From a virus, in the IMG/VR virus record IMGVR_UViG_3300032298_001038, positions 124,001 through 188,000 of that record: a stretch of 64,000 nt of DNA; one strand, written 5' to 3'. A model generated the notes under the pieces. The model had not been told where the DNA came from. It did not search any database and saw only the letters and a list, made by a program, of their open reading frames with translations. How positions within the stretch are numbered: position 1 is the first letter of the stretch; each line of letters begins with the position of its first letter. Positions 8,035 through 16,248 of this stretch are shown here, one piece after another. Both the position numbers and the translations under genes were made by a program.

Positions 8035-8496
8035 TCAGGAATCGGCGTTGACACGTTTAGTCATCTCCTCTCGAAGTTGATCGATGACGACAAGGTGGTG
8101 CGCCACTTCTTTGCGCGCGAGAGTGCGCAGCATTTTCTTATCCCACGCGCCGTCAAGCGGCAGGGCTTCCGGCCACGACACGGACTCCTCGGCATAACCG
8201 GGATCAAATCCGGCTTGCGCGTACATGTCTTTCTGATATTGCAAATACAGCCCTTCAACCTTGTCGCGGTCGACGTGGTCTGGCGCCGTGTCGTCTTCGG
8301 ATTCGAAGGCGAGCAGGTCGTCGCGAGCGTTGAGCAGTTCTCGAACAAGAGCGGCTTCAAAGCCGTGCTCCTGCTCGAAACTGCAAACAAAAACCTTAGT
8401 GATGAACGCCTCAAGATCGTCGACGGTGATTTCGTCGTCGCCTCCAAGGCGGTTCATCATGTAGCCAATTTTGTCAATTGACACATCCGGGTGCAT
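8035..8496 (-). CDS. Unknown acidic 153-aa protein
   Basis: The ATG at 8496 is preceded by AGG 7 nt upstream; it starts 23 nt inside the previous gene. The protein is helical and acidic (LGGDDEITVDDLEAFITKVF, an EF-hand-like rhythm without a proven calcium loop). No catalytic motif recognised. Confidence 0.6.
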   Translation of the reverse strand: MHPDVSIDKIGYMMNRLGGDDEITVDDLEAFITKVFVCSFEQEHGFEAALVRELLNARDDLLAFESEDDTAPDHVDRDKVEGLYLQYQKDMYAQAGFDPGYAEESVSWPEALPLDGAWDKKMLRTLARKEVAHHLVVIDQLREEMTKRVNADS

Positions 8497-8692
8497 TGTT
8501 TGCCTTTTCACTAAATGCTGTCTTGTACAGTACAAGACTGGTCGCCGGCCAAACGACACCCACAACGAGTACCGTAGTCGGCCAGAACCCCAACCCGGTC
8601 GCGCTGCCGAGAATGTTCAGCAGGTTGACGCAGGAGTTGAGGACAAAATCAATAGCAGGAATATTGGTATAGGACATGACACTAACTTTCAT
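8474..8692 (-). CDS. Small membrane protein
   Basis: 72 aa. Residues about 12-56 are almost entirely hydrophobic and could form two short membrane segments (FVLNSCVNLLNILGSATGLG and PTTVLVVGVVWPATSLVLY). AAGGGG precedes the ATG at 8692; a second ATG lies 15 nt further in. A holin-like or envelope role is possible but unsupported. Confidence 0.55.
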   Translation of the reverse strand: MKVSVMSYTNIPAIDFVLNSCVNLLNILGSATGLGFWPTTVLVVGVVWPATSLVLYKTAFSEKANNAPGCVN

Positions 8693-8720
8693 ATGCCCCT
8701 TGCGGGACGTTTAATAAGCG

Positions 8721-8739
8721 GCCGATACACTCTATCGGC
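8721..8739 (-). terminator. Hairpin after the Api92-like gene
   Basis: GCCGATA and TATCGGC form a perfect 7-bp stem with a 5-nt loop, 12 nt after the stop of the gene ending at 8751. There is no real T run, so it may stabilise the 3' end or act as a weak terminator. Confidence 0.35.
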
Positions 8740-8750
8740 ATCGCGATCGA

Positions 8751-9386
8751 CTAGGCGTCATCCGACTGGCAGTCGGTCGCTTTCTTGTTTTGTTCTGCAA
8801 ACCACTCTTCTTGCTGCGCTGCTGCTTCAAACAAGTTGAAGGCTTCGCAGAGGCTGCTTGGAATATTGTCGCCAAGCCATTCCTGCGTGAAGTTAGTGAT
8901 ATTGAACGTGCGGTCATTGTGGTTTGCGTAAATGCCGCAGAAGCCCATTCCGGGTTCGAAGTAGTACGCCTTCACGCGGAAGCCGGCGGTGTTTTCGAGA
9001 TACGCGTAAAAACCGGTGGGCGGACCCCACGCGGTATCAAAGCCAAGGCGCACACATCTGCGGCCGCGGTCGTCAGTCTCGACTTGCGCGGGGTTGCTGC
9101 CGTCTTCTAGGCCAAAGTCCCATTTGGTGCCCCAGTTGTCGCAGCACCAGTCGTACCAGTCTTTGGCGCCGTGCTTTGTTATGTTCTCGGCTTGCTTCTT
9201 TTCAAGTTCAATTTGCTCCGGCGAGCCGGGCTGCCCTACGCAGCCAGACACTGTATTGCGCAGGTCAGCAGGGCACGGCCAAAGCGTGCTCATTGTGCCG
9301 CCGGAGTTATAGGCGGCGACGAGCCGCTGAAGTTCTTTTTCGTCGTCGTGCCAGAATGTTACAGAGTTTGAGCACCAGTTAGGCAT
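8751..9386 (-). CDS. Api92-like / DUF1281-type protein
   Basis: 211 aa from the ATG at 9386 (AAGG 7 nt upstream). The N-terminus MPNWCSNSVTFWHDDEKELQ matches the 'MPNWCxN' opening of the Api92-like family found in phages and mobile elements. Downstream motifs (WYDWCCDNWGTKWDFG and FDTAWGPPTGFY) fit the same family, in which a ferredoxin-like fold is described. The molecular role of the family is not established. It is the last gene before a 58-nt gap with a hairpin. Confidence 0.75.
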   Translation of the reverse strand: MPNWCSNSVTFWHDDEKELQRLVAAYNSGGTMSTLWPCPADLRNTVSGCVGQPGSPEQIELEKKQAENITKHGAKDWYDWCCDNWGTKWDFGLEDGSNPAQVETDDRGRRCVRLGFDTAWGPPTGFYAYLENTAGFRVKAYYFEPGMGFCGIYANHNDRTFNITNFTQEWLGDNIPSSLCEAFNLFEAAAQQEEWFAEQNKKATDCQSDDA

Positions 9387-9816
9387 GAGCAACCTTTTTT
9401 GCTGGAACTTTTTGCGCGTTGGCCTTGCGCAGGTCAAGCGGCCCCAGATTTACTTGCCACGTTTCTGCGGCCCACCGCAATATCTTTCTGCGATCGGCGT
9501 CATCATCTACCGCCCGCGTTCGGATGCTCCAGCGGTTGTGCCCCTCCAGTTCTACCGTGAAAAAGCCGCAGGCATGGATGCGCTCCGCAATTTTTTGCGG
9601 GCATTCGAACATCACGTAGAAACCTTGCGGGTGCCCTTCGCAACTGAAAAGCGGAGTTGCGCCAAGTTGCTCTAGCATGAGCACAAAATAGTTCACGCCC
9701 GGGTCAATACGTTCAACGGTATAGAACGGCACAACCGGCGGACGGCGATATACGTACAGTTTTCGCGCAGCGTCCCAAATGTTCGGTTTCTTCTTTTGTT
9801 TTGTCTTAGTTGCCAT
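9379..9816 (-). CDS. Unknown 145-aa protein with FSCEGHP motif
   Basis: The ATG at 9816 begins MATKTKQKKK, a basic tail; an upstream ATG at 9834 would overlap the previous gene. The core VNYFVLMLEQLGATPLFSCE and the following GHPQGFYVMFEC look like a compact alpha/beta domain with conserved Cys/His. It overlaps the next gene by 8 nt. Function unknown. Confidence 0.6.
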   Translation of the reverse strand: MATKTKQKKKPNIWDAARKLYVYRRPPVVPFYTVERIDPGVNYFVLMLEQLGATPLFSCEGHPQGFYVMFECPQKIAERIHACGFFTVELEGHNRWSIRTRAVDDDADRRKILRWAAETWQVNLGPLDLRKANAQKVPAKKVAHA

Positions 9817-9823
9817 TCGTAGG

Positions 9824-10198
9824 CTAGACGCCAACTGCGGCGTCTTGCTGCTCCAGTTCTTTTTCTAGGTTTTTGCCGCGGCCAAACATCCACGAATGCT
9901 CGGGCTTAATGCATTCAAACCAGTCGGCCATCGTGGGAATAAGCCCAAGGTCTTCTTTTACGTGCTGTTCGCCGATGTAGCGCACGGGAACGACGCGGCC
10001 GTCAGAGTTCGTGATCGTCGTTCCAAATATCTTTTCCGCCATGAAAATGCCCTCGCTGTGGTGGCGCAGAGCGCGGTGACGGAAGTCAGCCATATGGGCT
10101 TTGGATTCATCAAACCAGTCGTGGATCGGCTGGTAGTCTTCGACGCAGCCGCCCCATTTCTGTACAGAAGAGAGCGCGTGGTGATAAGGGTGCGCCAT
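9824..10198 (-). CDS. DUF6915-like protein
   Basis: 124 aa. It opens MAHPYHHALSSVQKWGG and contains IHDWFDESKAHMADFRHRAL, RHHSEGIFMAEKIFG and VPVRYIGEQHVKEDLG, a highly conserved His-rich small protein seen in many bacteria and phages (DUF6915 from memory). The many His could bind metal. It is coupled to the upstream gene by a one-base overlap. Biochemical function not known. Confidence 0.7.
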   Translation of the reverse strand: MAHPYHHALSSVQKWGGCVEDYQPIHDWFDESKAHMADFRHRALRHHSEGIFMAEKIFGTTITNSDGRVVPVRYIGEQHVKEDLGLIPTMADWFECIKPEHSWMFGRGKNLEKELEQQDAAVGV

Positions 10199-10482
10199 TA
10201 TTCCTTGTCTTCAAGGTGTTTGTAGTCGCCCGCGGAGGTGTCGCCGGCAAAGCGATCTTCGATGGCGCGAAAACAATCTCGTCGTTCGCTGGCTTCGTGC
10301 ACGCCGGGAAATAACCGATCAATGGCCGCGGCAATATGCACTCCTGCACACCAACCGATATTGGCCTGTTCACCGGCAGTCCAAAACAGTTTTTCTTGTA
10401 CTGTTTCTTCCATTATTTCGTCGTAGTGCATTAACGACAATTTAACGGTAAACAGTTTGTCGCATTCAATGTTGTCTGCCAT
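10198..10482 (-). CDS. Unknown acidic 94-aa protein
   Basis: 94 aa, acidic, with a central hydrophobic helix (GWCAGVHIAAAIDRLF). No known family recognised. One-base overlaps link it to both neighbours in the long small-gene run 12964-8751. Confidence 0.55.
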   Translation of the reverse strand: MADNIECDKLFTVKLSLMHYDEIMEETVQEKLFWTAGEQANIGWCAGVHIAAAIDRLFPGVHEASERRDCFRAIEDRFAGDTSAGDYKHLEDKE

Positions 10483-10700
10483 TATTCACCCGTCGGCCCT
10501 GTGTAGAGTTCGAGCAATTCGCGGATATCGTCATGCGTATAGGACCAGTCCATTTTTCGCTCGACCCGTTCTGCGGCTTCCGCCCATACATCGTCGTCGG
10601 CGCGTTGAAACTGATCGGCAAACCACCACGCGGCAATGATATTTTTGACGCCGCTTTTCTTGGCGGCTTTTAGTTCTTTGATGGCCTCGTCAACTGTCAT
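10482..10700 (-). CDS. Small helical unknown protein
   Basis: 72 aa, entirely helical in character (VDEAIKELKAAKKSGVKNII, then Trp-rich AAWWFADQF). Its ATG overlaps the preceding stop. No function visible. Confidence 0.55.
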   Translation of the reverse strand: MTVDEAIKELKAAKKSGVKNIIAAWWFADQFQRADDDVWAEAAERVERKMDWSYTHDDIRELLELYTGPTGE

Positions 10701-11047
10701 GCTGTGCCAGCCTTTTCGACGAGGTGCTTATGCAGCGCTTCCTGATAAATGCGGGCCTGAAACCCGCGGCCAAACTTGACGTCGTGCGGCAGTTCAAAAT
10801 CTCGCACCATGCTTTCCAGCGCGTCGAGGCCGTAGATGCCTCGCATCTGGTTGACAGGTGTACCGTCCGGCCCGCTGATGGTGTGCTTCGGGTCGCTGAA
10901 GTCGCTTTCGTAAATGTTGGTGCAGCGGTCGACTAATTCCTGCGGCACGCCCACTTCAATAAACGCTTCTGGCTTGAAAATCGTATGCCCGTCGCAAATG
11001 TCAGCGGCGGCGAGCACGATCTTGGGATCAATTTCAGTCCACTTCAA
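10697..11047 (-). CDS. Unknown 116-aa protein with TTG start
   Basis: No ATG or GTG precedes the conserved-looking N-terminus, so a TTG at 11047 with GAGG about 9 nt upstream is the likely start; it overlaps the previous gene by 14 nt. The sequence KIVLAAADICDGHTIFKPEA and LDALESMVRDFELPHDVKFG suggests a compact helical protein. No family recognised. Confidence 0.55.
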   Translation of the reverse strand: MKWTEIDPKIVLAAADICDGHTIFKPEAFIEVGVPQELVDRCTNIYESDFSDPKHTISGPDGTPVNQMRGIYGLDALESMVRDFELPHDVKFGRGFQARIYQEALHKHLVEKAGTA

Positions 11048-11267
11048 GGTCTTGTTCCTCCCGGAATTCTTCTACGTCATCGTGCGTCGCGTAGCACGAA
11101 GACAAAGCGTTACAGTCTTCAAAACCTCGGGCGTAGATATCTACCGCGACGCCTTCGTCAGTTTTCTTGATATAGACCGAAAAGTCTCGACCGACACCGA
11201 CCCACGTGGACTCGGCTGCGGAAGACATTTCGGCGTCAGTTTCTTCATTCAGCCGGACTCTCTTCAT
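11034..11267 (-). CDS. Small unknown protein
   Basis: 77 aa, beta-rich in the centre (WVGVGRDFSVYIKKTDEGVA), with an acidic helical end (THDDVEEFREEQDLEVD). It overlaps both neighbours. Function unknown. Confidence 0.5.
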   Translation of the reverse strand: MKRVRLNEETDAEMSSAAESTWVGVGRDFSVYIKKTDEGVAVDIYARGFEDCNALSSCYATHDDVEEFREEQDLEVD

Positions 11268-11478
11268 TTTCGTCTGTTACTTCGAGAAGGAATTCTGGAA
11301 TGTCTTCACGTTTTGCGGCGGGGTCGTACTCGACGGTGATGTGCGCGGGTACTTCGTCGTACTTGACGGCGTTCATGACGTCTTCAAAGACGCACTGTTT
11401 TGCCTCGTCAACCATTTCTTGATTGTCGAGATCAACTACGTAGTTGACTTTGAATGAAACACGGCCAAGTCTAGACAT
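11245..11478 (-). CDS. Small unknown protein
   Basis: 77 aa, beginning with a strand RVSFKVNYVVDLDNQEMVDE, a compact alpha/beta pattern with an acidic C-terminus. AGGG lies about 7 nt upstream of the ATG. Function unknown. Confidence 0.5.
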   Translation of the reverse strand: MSRLGRVSFKVNYVVDLDNQEMVDEAKQCVFEDVMNAVKYDEVPAHITVEYDPAAKREDIPEFLLEVTDENEESPAE

Positions 11479-11722
11479 AGACTGCCCTATCTATTTCTTT
11501 GGTGTCGTTGATAATCTGCCCGCTACGGTCTTCTTGCCAGCAACGCCACTCTTCGTGACCGCGTTCGCGTCCTTCGTGACTGTAAATTTTGCGCAAACGT
11601 TTAAATGCGCGTTTGGCTGCGGCAAGAGAAAAATGCTTTGATATTTTGCGTTTTCGGTTTGTGCCAAAGTTTGTGTACGTGGCGTATTCCCACGCCCACA
11701 TTGATCGTCCGCGTACGCTCAT
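11471..11722 (-). CDS. Small basic protein
   Basis: 83 aa. The middle is Lys/Arg-rich (NRKRKISKHFSLAAAKRAFK), consistent with nucleic-acid binding, although no named domain is seen. The stop overlaps the next gene by 8 nt. Confidence 0.5.
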   Translation of the reverse strand: MSVRGRSMWAWEYATYTNFGTNRKRKISKHFSLAAAKRAFKRLRKIYSHEGRERGHEEWRCWQEDRSGQIINDTKEIDRAVYV

Positions 11723-11724
11723 CG

Positions 11725-12228
11725 TTAGTACGTAAAGTTTTCGGTTCTGACTTCGGTGTATCGTTCGTTGTGCTCGATTGTGATCTTTTCGTCGGCGATA
11801 GTAACGGCAATGTCGCCGTAACTGCCCGAATCGATTTCCCAGCCGCCGGGAAGCAGCGCAAAAAGGTCGTCAACAAAGTTGTCGCACGCCTCGCGGGTAA
11901 TGAGGCTGTTTGGTTCTTTGGTGACCTTCTCTACCCAGCGATTCCAGTCGTTTCTGATTTCTTGCGACGTAACGGCGGGATTATTTGAGTGTTGTACGTT
12001 GGCTTCAATTTGCGCCGGCGTCATGTACGACACGACGCTGATTGTCTCAAGATCGCCGGAATCGCCGCAGCCGTCGTAGTACGCTTCGACGCGAATAACA
12101 TTATGCGCGGAAAGAAGTTTGCAGAATTGTTTGATGCTTTCAACCATGTCGTTGCGTGTTTTTTTCGGGTTGCGGAGCCAGTCAAATATTTGGTCGACGC
12201 TTTGCCGCGGGGCTGGTTCTTCTGCCAT
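11725..12228 (-). CDS. DUF6878-like protein
   Basis: 167 aa. VEAYYDGCGDSGDLETISV in the first half and GGWEIDSGSYGDIAVTIADE plus ITIEHNERY in the second half match a conserved small-protein pattern seen in phages and plasmids (DUF6878 from memory). The acidic Gly/Ser loops may bind a cation. Its molecular role is not known. Neighbouring genes are separated by 2-3 nt. Confidence 0.6.
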   Translation of the reverse strand: MAEEPAPRQSVDQIFDWLRNPKKTRNDMVESIKQFCKLLSAHNVIRVEAYYDGCGDSGDLETISVVSYMTPAQIEANVQHSNNPAVTSQEIRNDWNRWVEKVTKEPNSLITREACDNFVDDLFALLPGGWEIDSGSYGDIAVTIADEKITIEHNERYTEVRTENFTY

Positions 12229-12231
12229 TAA

Positions 12232-12735
12232 TTAGTAAGATGCGTAAACGGTGCACGGTTTTCCTGTCTCCTGCTCCTTCTGTTCCGCCAGCGCGACAAA
12301 GTCTCGAAACGACTGTACGACTTTTTGGGCGTACTCCGGGCCGTCGTCAGGGTACAAATTTGAACAACGCGCGTAACAGGCTTCCTCGACGGTCATAGGC
12401 GTCGTCAGCCCGCTCATGACCGGCCCGTCAATAACCACGCCCGATTGCTTCATGAGTTCAGATAACAAAACCGCGACGTTGTGACCGCCATCCTTGCCTG
12501 TCGCCGGCTCTGTAACGGATGTCAGGCGTTCGCGCAAAATAGCGGCTGGAATTTCAGCCTCGCAGTTGTCGGCTTCGAACGCTTCGCGGACGAGGATTTT
12601 GGTGGCGTACGGCCCGCCGTGATAAGACTCGCGGAGATAGCCGACACTGCCAGACGTCGTATCGAAGCCGGTGTACTGGCGTTTCTGGTCTTCTTCCGTC
12701 ATCCCATCCCACTTGAGGTAGATGTCGATTCCCAT
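12232..12735 (-). CDS. Conserved unknown protein (MGIDIY family)
   Basis: 167 aa. MGIDIYLKWDGMTEEDQKRQ, then VGYLRESYHGGPYATKILVR and a C-terminal QETGKPCTVYASY resemble a conserved hypothetical family met in phages and bacteria; no function is assigned. Soluble, no signal peptide. Confidence 0.6.
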   Translation of the reverse strand: MGIDIYLKWDGMTEEDQKRQYTGFDTTSGSVGYLRESYHGGPYATKILVREAFEADNCEAEIPAAILRERLTSVTEPATGKDGGHNVAVLLSELMKQSGVVIDGPVMSGLTTPMTVEEACYARCSNLYPDDGPEYAQKVVQSFRDFVALAEQKEQETGKPCTVYASY

Positions 12736-12736
12736 G

Positions 12737-12964
12737 TTACTTGGCCTTTAAGTGCTTAAGTGCGTCGGTCCAATTAGCCTTTTCGCCGTCGTAAACGCTC
12801 ATGGCGCTATCGCTGTTTGTGCGCAGGTGAATAATTTTCTTGTTGTCAAACTTCTCGGCGGCGATGGCGGCAGCAAGAACTTCTTCAACGCTGTCGCGAT
12901 CCGGTGCGCAGATGACAAATTCTTTGTTGACACTTTCGGTAATGTGCACATTGAAGTAGGGCAT
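12737..12964 (-). CDS. Small unknown protein
   Basis: 75 aa with beta-alpha-beta character (YFNVHITESVNKEFVICAPD). AGAGG is 6 nt upstream of the ATG at 12964. It is the first gene after the strong terminator at 12979-13016, so it should have its own promoter or depend on readthrough. Confidence 0.55.
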   Translation of the reverse strand: MPYFNVHITESVNKEFVICAPDRDSVEEVLAAAIAAEKFDNKKIIHLRTNSDSAMSVYDGEKANWTDALKHLKAK

Positions 12965-12978
12965 TTTTTCCTCTGTAT

Positions 12979-13016
12979 AAAAAAGGAGGGCGCCGAGTAC
13001 ATACCCGACGCCCTCC
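12979..13016 (-). terminator. Strong intrinsic terminator
   Basis: On the minus strand GGAGGGCG pairs perfectly with CGCCCTCC (8 bp, extended by further pairs) and is followed at once by six T. It lies after the secreted-protein gene ending at 13041 and just before the next start at 12964. Confidence 0.85.
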
Positions 13017-13040
13017 GTGGCGGTGATTAATTACGACAAA

Positions 13041-13382
13041 TCAGCGGCAGTTGCAGCAGCCGCGGCGAGCGCGGACAACCCGCACCGGCGCCTTGACCAC
13101 CTGCACCGGCACCTCGACGACAGCGCGAGTCACCTCACGCGTCCGCTCGATCGTGCGGCCGAACAGGCCCTGACGGCACGACGAGCGGCAAGACCGCTCC
13201 GTGGTGCAGGTTCCGTTCTCGCACGTTGTTACCGTCGCCGGGGCGGACACGATGTCTGCCTGCGAGGTAGCCGCCGCAGTGGGCTGGCCGTGGTTGAGAA
13301 CGCTAGGGGCGTTGTTGGCGGCATCCTCTCCGCGGACAACACTGCAAGCACACAGAACAAACGCGATAAATGCGTAACGCAT
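13041..13382 (-). CDS. Small secreted protein with basic Val/Arg tail and Cys end
   Basis: 113 aa. The N-terminus MRYAFIAFVLCACSVVRG is a short signal peptide; a Cys near its end leaves open a lipoprotein. The mature part has a Ser/Ala/Thr stretch with a CENGTC...C...C cluster, then repeats of Val, Arg and Pro (VVEVPVQVVKAPVRVVRARR) ending GCCNCR. Short exported proteins of this composition are familiar from planctomycetes, so this may be host-derived and act at the cell envelope. It is flanked by a hairpin upstream and a strong terminator downstream, so it is probably a single-gene unit. Confidence 0.65.
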   Translation of the reverse strand: MRYAFIAFVLCACSVVRGEDAANNAPSVLNHGQPTAAATSQADIVSAPATVTTCENGTCTTERSCRSSCRQGLFGRTIERTREVTRAVVEVPVQVVKAPVRVVRARRGCCNCR

Positions 13383-13402
13383 TTAATCCTCTTCCTTGTT
13401 AG

Positions 13403-13418
13403 GTAGGCAAAAGCCTAC
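13403..13418 (-). terminator. Short hairpin between clusters
   Basis: GTAGGC TTTT GCCTAC, a perfect 6-bp stem with a 4-nt loop, 3 nt after the stop of the gene ending at 13422. No T run follows. Confidence 0.3.
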
Positions 13419-13421
13419 GGG

Positions 13422-13784
13422 TCAATCGTCCCAATCATCCTCGTCCGGCTCGACGCACATTTGGTCGAGACCGCACGACTCAATCTGCCGGCGGAGTCGG
13501 TTGTCTTTGCTGAGCATCGACAAGAACCAATCCTCCAGCAGTTTGATTTCGTTTTCGGTTGGAGGCCGCTGCGGCAAGTCTTCCAACTTTATAGTTTTGC
13601 ATTCGGCACCGGTCACGATAGCGTGCGCGTCGTGGCTCGGATAACCGTCTCCGTTGTAGTCATAACGGCAACCCGGGTCACCGGGATCGTAGTCGAATTC
13701 GACATTGAACTCAAACGTGCCCGGTTTTCCTAGGGGGTTTTCGCCGTCATCGTCGTCGATATCCCACGGAATCCAGTTGGTCAT
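13422..13784 (-). CDS. Acidic unknown protein
   Basis: 120 aa from the ATG at 13784, whose TGATG overlap with the upstream stop supports this start over a longer frame. It is very acidic at both ends (DIDDDDGENP and VEPDEDDWDD) and has a Gly/Asp/Tyr-rich middle (YDPGDPGCRYDYNGDGYPSH) that resembles calcium-binding loops. Function unknown. Confidence 0.6.
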   Translation of the reverse strand: MTNWIPWDIDDDDGENPLGKPGTFEFNVEFDYDPGDPGCRYDYNGDGYPSHDAHAIVTGAECKTIKLEDLPQRPPTENEIKLLEDWFLSMLSKDNRLRRQIESCGLDQMCVEPDEDDWDD

Positions 13785-14044
13785 TCGACCACCTGCACAT
13801 GTTCGTTGCGCATCTTTTGGTTGAGCCACGCTTCCTCGGCCGCAAGGGCGTCGGCGCGCGATGCAAACCCGTCTACGCGCGGGCCGCCGACTGGCGCAAG
13901 GTCGATATACCATGTGCCGGGTTTGTGCTGGTCTGGTTCGACGTGGCTGGCGCGCTTGATGTCGAGTGCTCCAAGTTCTGCCAGCGCGATGCTTTCACCG
14001 TATAGGCACTGCGCTGAACCGTCGGGGCGGAAGTATAGGTTCAT
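13781..14044 (-). CDS. Conserved small protein of unknown function
   Basis: 87 aa. MNLYFRPDGSAQCLYGESIA, IKRASHVEPDQHKPGTWYID and LAPVGGPRVDGFASRADALA match a widespread conserved hypothetical in phages and proteobacteria. The ATG overlaps the stop of the beta-helix gene (ATGA). Confidence 0.65.
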   Translation of the reverse strand: MNLYFRPDGSAQCLYGESIALAELGALDIKRASHVEPDQHKPGTWYIDLAPVGGPRVDGFASRADALAAEEAWLNQKMRNEHVQVVE

Positions 14045-15051
14045 GACGTGGCCTCTTGCAAGCGCATAAGTCGCCGCGGTCCGGCGGGTTCTGCGGAAAT
14101 TCGTCGGGCTGGGAAGTTGGCAACTTGGCCATTTGGCATAATCTGGGCAGCACCAAGTCGGCCGCCGTATTGTGCCAGCAGGTTTAAATAGTTTTGCAAA
14201 CTTGCCCGCGTGCGAAATTCTTGATGCTGAAACACGCTGCGCTGGTTTAGCGTAACAATATTGTCAGCCATGGTGTGGTAATCGCCGTACTCAACAGAAA
14301 AGATAGAGTGAATCAGCACGACGTGATCTCGCAGCACAATCGGGTACGAAATAGACGACTGATCGGCGACTACGGCAAAGTCTCGCAAATTAACGGCCGC
14401 GGTCTGGTGGTGATTGTTGATCTGGCTACGGATTAGTTGGGCTTGATTTTCAACCAGCGCGCGGCCGCGAATGATGCCGTGGATGACAGAGCAATCGCCT
14501 TTAATCTCGATCATGCCGACGGACCCGCCGTCTAGCGTGCTGCGCACAACCAGCGCATTGCCGCCGATACGGACGTCGCCCGTCATCGTCGTTGAAAATA
14601 CTTGCGCGCTTTCGTTTACGTACGCCGTGTGATAAAGCCGGCTTGTACCAGACACGTGCGCTTGACCAAAAATGCGCGCGTTGCCCTCAACGATTGTCGT
14701 GTCGCGTACAACTGCTTTGCCGTATATCTGGCCGCTGTTGCGCAGCGTAACGCCGCCCGATACGACGGCGCTGCCAGAAATACGGGACGTGCCTTCGAGG
14801 CGCACAGGCCCCTTGACTGTCGCGCGGTTAAATATCTCGCATCGCCGGCCGATATAAACACAGTCGTCGACTGCCGCGGTGTCTGCAACCCAGCCGCCGC
14901 CGTTGTCGTGCTTGTGCGCGGGCACGCGGCCAGAACCGTCTTTGAAATCGTGTTTTGGCTGCCTTGGTTTTCGTTTCTTGATAACCTTTATTTCCTCCAA
15001 CTGCTCAATTGGAGGTGTGATTACAGGAGGTGCTTCTACGATTTCTGTCAT
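14041..15051 (-). CDS. Left-handed beta-helix (hexapeptide-like) protein
   Basis: 336 aa. After a basic, disordered N-terminus (KKRKPRQPKHDF) residues about 50-220 are built of short repeats with a hydrophobic residue every six positions (GWVADTAAVDDCVYIGRRCE, then ATVKGPVRLEGTSRISGSAV), the pattern of left-handed beta-helix proteins such as YdcK and bacterial acyltransferases. No catalytic His is obvious, so it may be a structural or binding protein. The ATG at 15051 is preferred over a TTG at 15057. It is the second gene of the run that starts at 16560. Confidence 0.7.
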   Translation of the reverse strand: MTEIVEAPPVITPPIEQLEEIKVIKKRKPRQPKHDFKDGSGRVPAHKHDNGGGWVADTAAVDDCVYIGRRCEIFNRATVKGPVRLEGTSRISGSAVVSGGVTLRNSGQIYGKAVVRDTTIVEGNARIFGQAHVSGTSRLYHTAYVNESAQVFSTTMTGDVRIGGNALVVRSTLDGGSVGMIEIKGDCSVIHGIIRGRALVENQAQLIRSQINNHHQTAAVNLRDFAVVADQSSISYPIVLRDHVVLIHSIFSVEYGDYHTMADNIVTLNQRSVFQHQEFRTRASLQNYLNLLAQYGGRLGAAQIMPNGQVANFPARRISAEPAGPRRLMRLQEATS

Positions 15052-15053
15052 TT

Positions 15054-16004
15054 TCAACTCATGGGCAGCACGCGCCGCCTCGGGGCATTCGTGATCAAAC
15101 TGTCCAGCGCCGTCTTGACCGTCGTCATCTGCTGCGTCAGGTTCTGCCGCAGGTCATTGTTTTTGCGCAAGTCCTTGGCGTCGATGCCAGCGACAAGGTC
15201 ATTTGCCTGCTGAATCAACCCTTCCAACTGCGCGTTGGATCGCACGTTCATGCGGCGGAAGTTTTCATAGAACTCCTTGAAGTTCTCAATCGCCGACGCC
15301 TTGAACGTCTTTTTAGTACCATCAGGCTCGTCGGTCAGCCGCTCGACCAGATGCGCGATCATTTCCTGCAACTGCTCAGCAAACGCGTTTTCGGCCATGA
15401 TAACCGCAGTCTCGAACCGCTGCTGAACCCGTGACTGCTCCTGCGTGTACAACTCGGGGTTGAACGTCATCAGGTAGTTCGGCGGCTCGACAGGCGGATA
15501 CTCCCATTTGATATCAAAGACGCCTTCAAGGGTAGGCGGGTAGTCGTTGGGATTAAACAGGTCACCCAGTTTTTCCCGTGCCGCTTCCTTGATGGACTCG
15601 TACTCCAACTGGAGGTTGGCAGCCGCTGCGGCAAGTTGCTCCTTGAACTCCCGCATCTTCGCTTCAAATGCTGCGATCTCGTCTTGCTTGATCAACCGAA
15701 TACCTTCCTGCGGATAGGGCAGGGTCATGCTGCGCCAATAACTCGACGCCTGACTCTTGATTGCGGTCAGGACGCGGTAGGTGTTGTTCTTGGTGTCGAT
15801 CAGCCGCTTGGACGCGGTAACCAGATCAGTGGCCGCGTGAAAAGTATCGGCCGCCTGCTTGGTCTGCGTGTCGGACAACTTGCGCTGCGTGCCCAGCCAC
15901 GAGAACGACAACTTGACGGCGCCCATCGTCTGGCGCAGTTCATTCGCCGTTTCGACGACACCTTCGTTCGCTACTTCAATCGTGTTTTCTGTTTCTGTTG
16001 ACAT
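15054..16004 (-). CDS. Unknown coiled-coil-rich protein
   Basis: 316 aa from the ATG at 16004, 2 nt after the previous stop; a longer frame upstream only shadows the zinc gene. It is almost wholly helical, with long stretches rich in Glu/Gln/Ala (FEAKMREFKEQLAAAAANLQ) and a C-terminal helix. The segment LSFSWLGTQRKLSDTQTKQA looks conserved but was not matched to a family. It could be an oligomeric DNA- or replication-associated protein; no catalytic motif seen. Confidence 0.6.
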   Translation of the reverse strand: MSTETENTIEVANEGVVETANELRQTMGAVKLSFSWLGTQRKLSDTQTKQAADTFHAATDLVTASKRLIDTKNNTYRVLTAIKSQASSYWRSMTLPYPQEGIRLIKQDEIAAFEAKMREFKEQLAAAAANLQLEYESIKEAAREKLGDLFNPNDYPPTLEGVFDIKWEYPPVEPPNYLMTFNPELYTQEQSRVQQRFETAVIMAENAFAEQLQEMIAHLVERLTDEPDGTKKTFKASAIENFKEFYENFRRMNVRSNAQLEGLIQQANDLVAGIDAKDLRKNNDLRQNLTQQMTTVKTALDSLITNAPRRRVLPMS

Positions 16005-16006
16005 GT

Positions 16007-16222
16007 TTAGTTGAGTTTCGTCCTTTGTCGTGGCGTTAAATTTTCGTGCGGAGGTTTGTGCGACGGTTGCGGGGCCACTATGCGCCCACACGCCAACTCC
16101 AAATAACAGTCTTTGCACTTTGGCTGTCCGTCAATTTTCCATGCCGGATCAGGCCGGCACTGGTCGTCGCTTTCGTCAATAATCTCGCCGCACGATGTGC
16201 AGATTGTTTTTGGAAGTGCCAT
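16007..16222 (-). CDS. Small zinc-ribbon protein
   Basis: 71 aa with two CxxC pairs (TICTSCGE and PKCKDCYLE) about 26 residues apart, a typical zinc ribbon, and a basic C-terminus (RQRTKLN). It probably binds nucleic acid or protein. Confidence 0.65.
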   Translation of the reverse strand: MALPKTICTSCGEIIDESDDQCRPDPAWKIDGQPKCKDCYLELACGRIVAPQPSHKPPHENLTPRQRTKLN

Positions 16223-16248
16223 GTTCGCGTTACTGCGGGATGAGTGTG

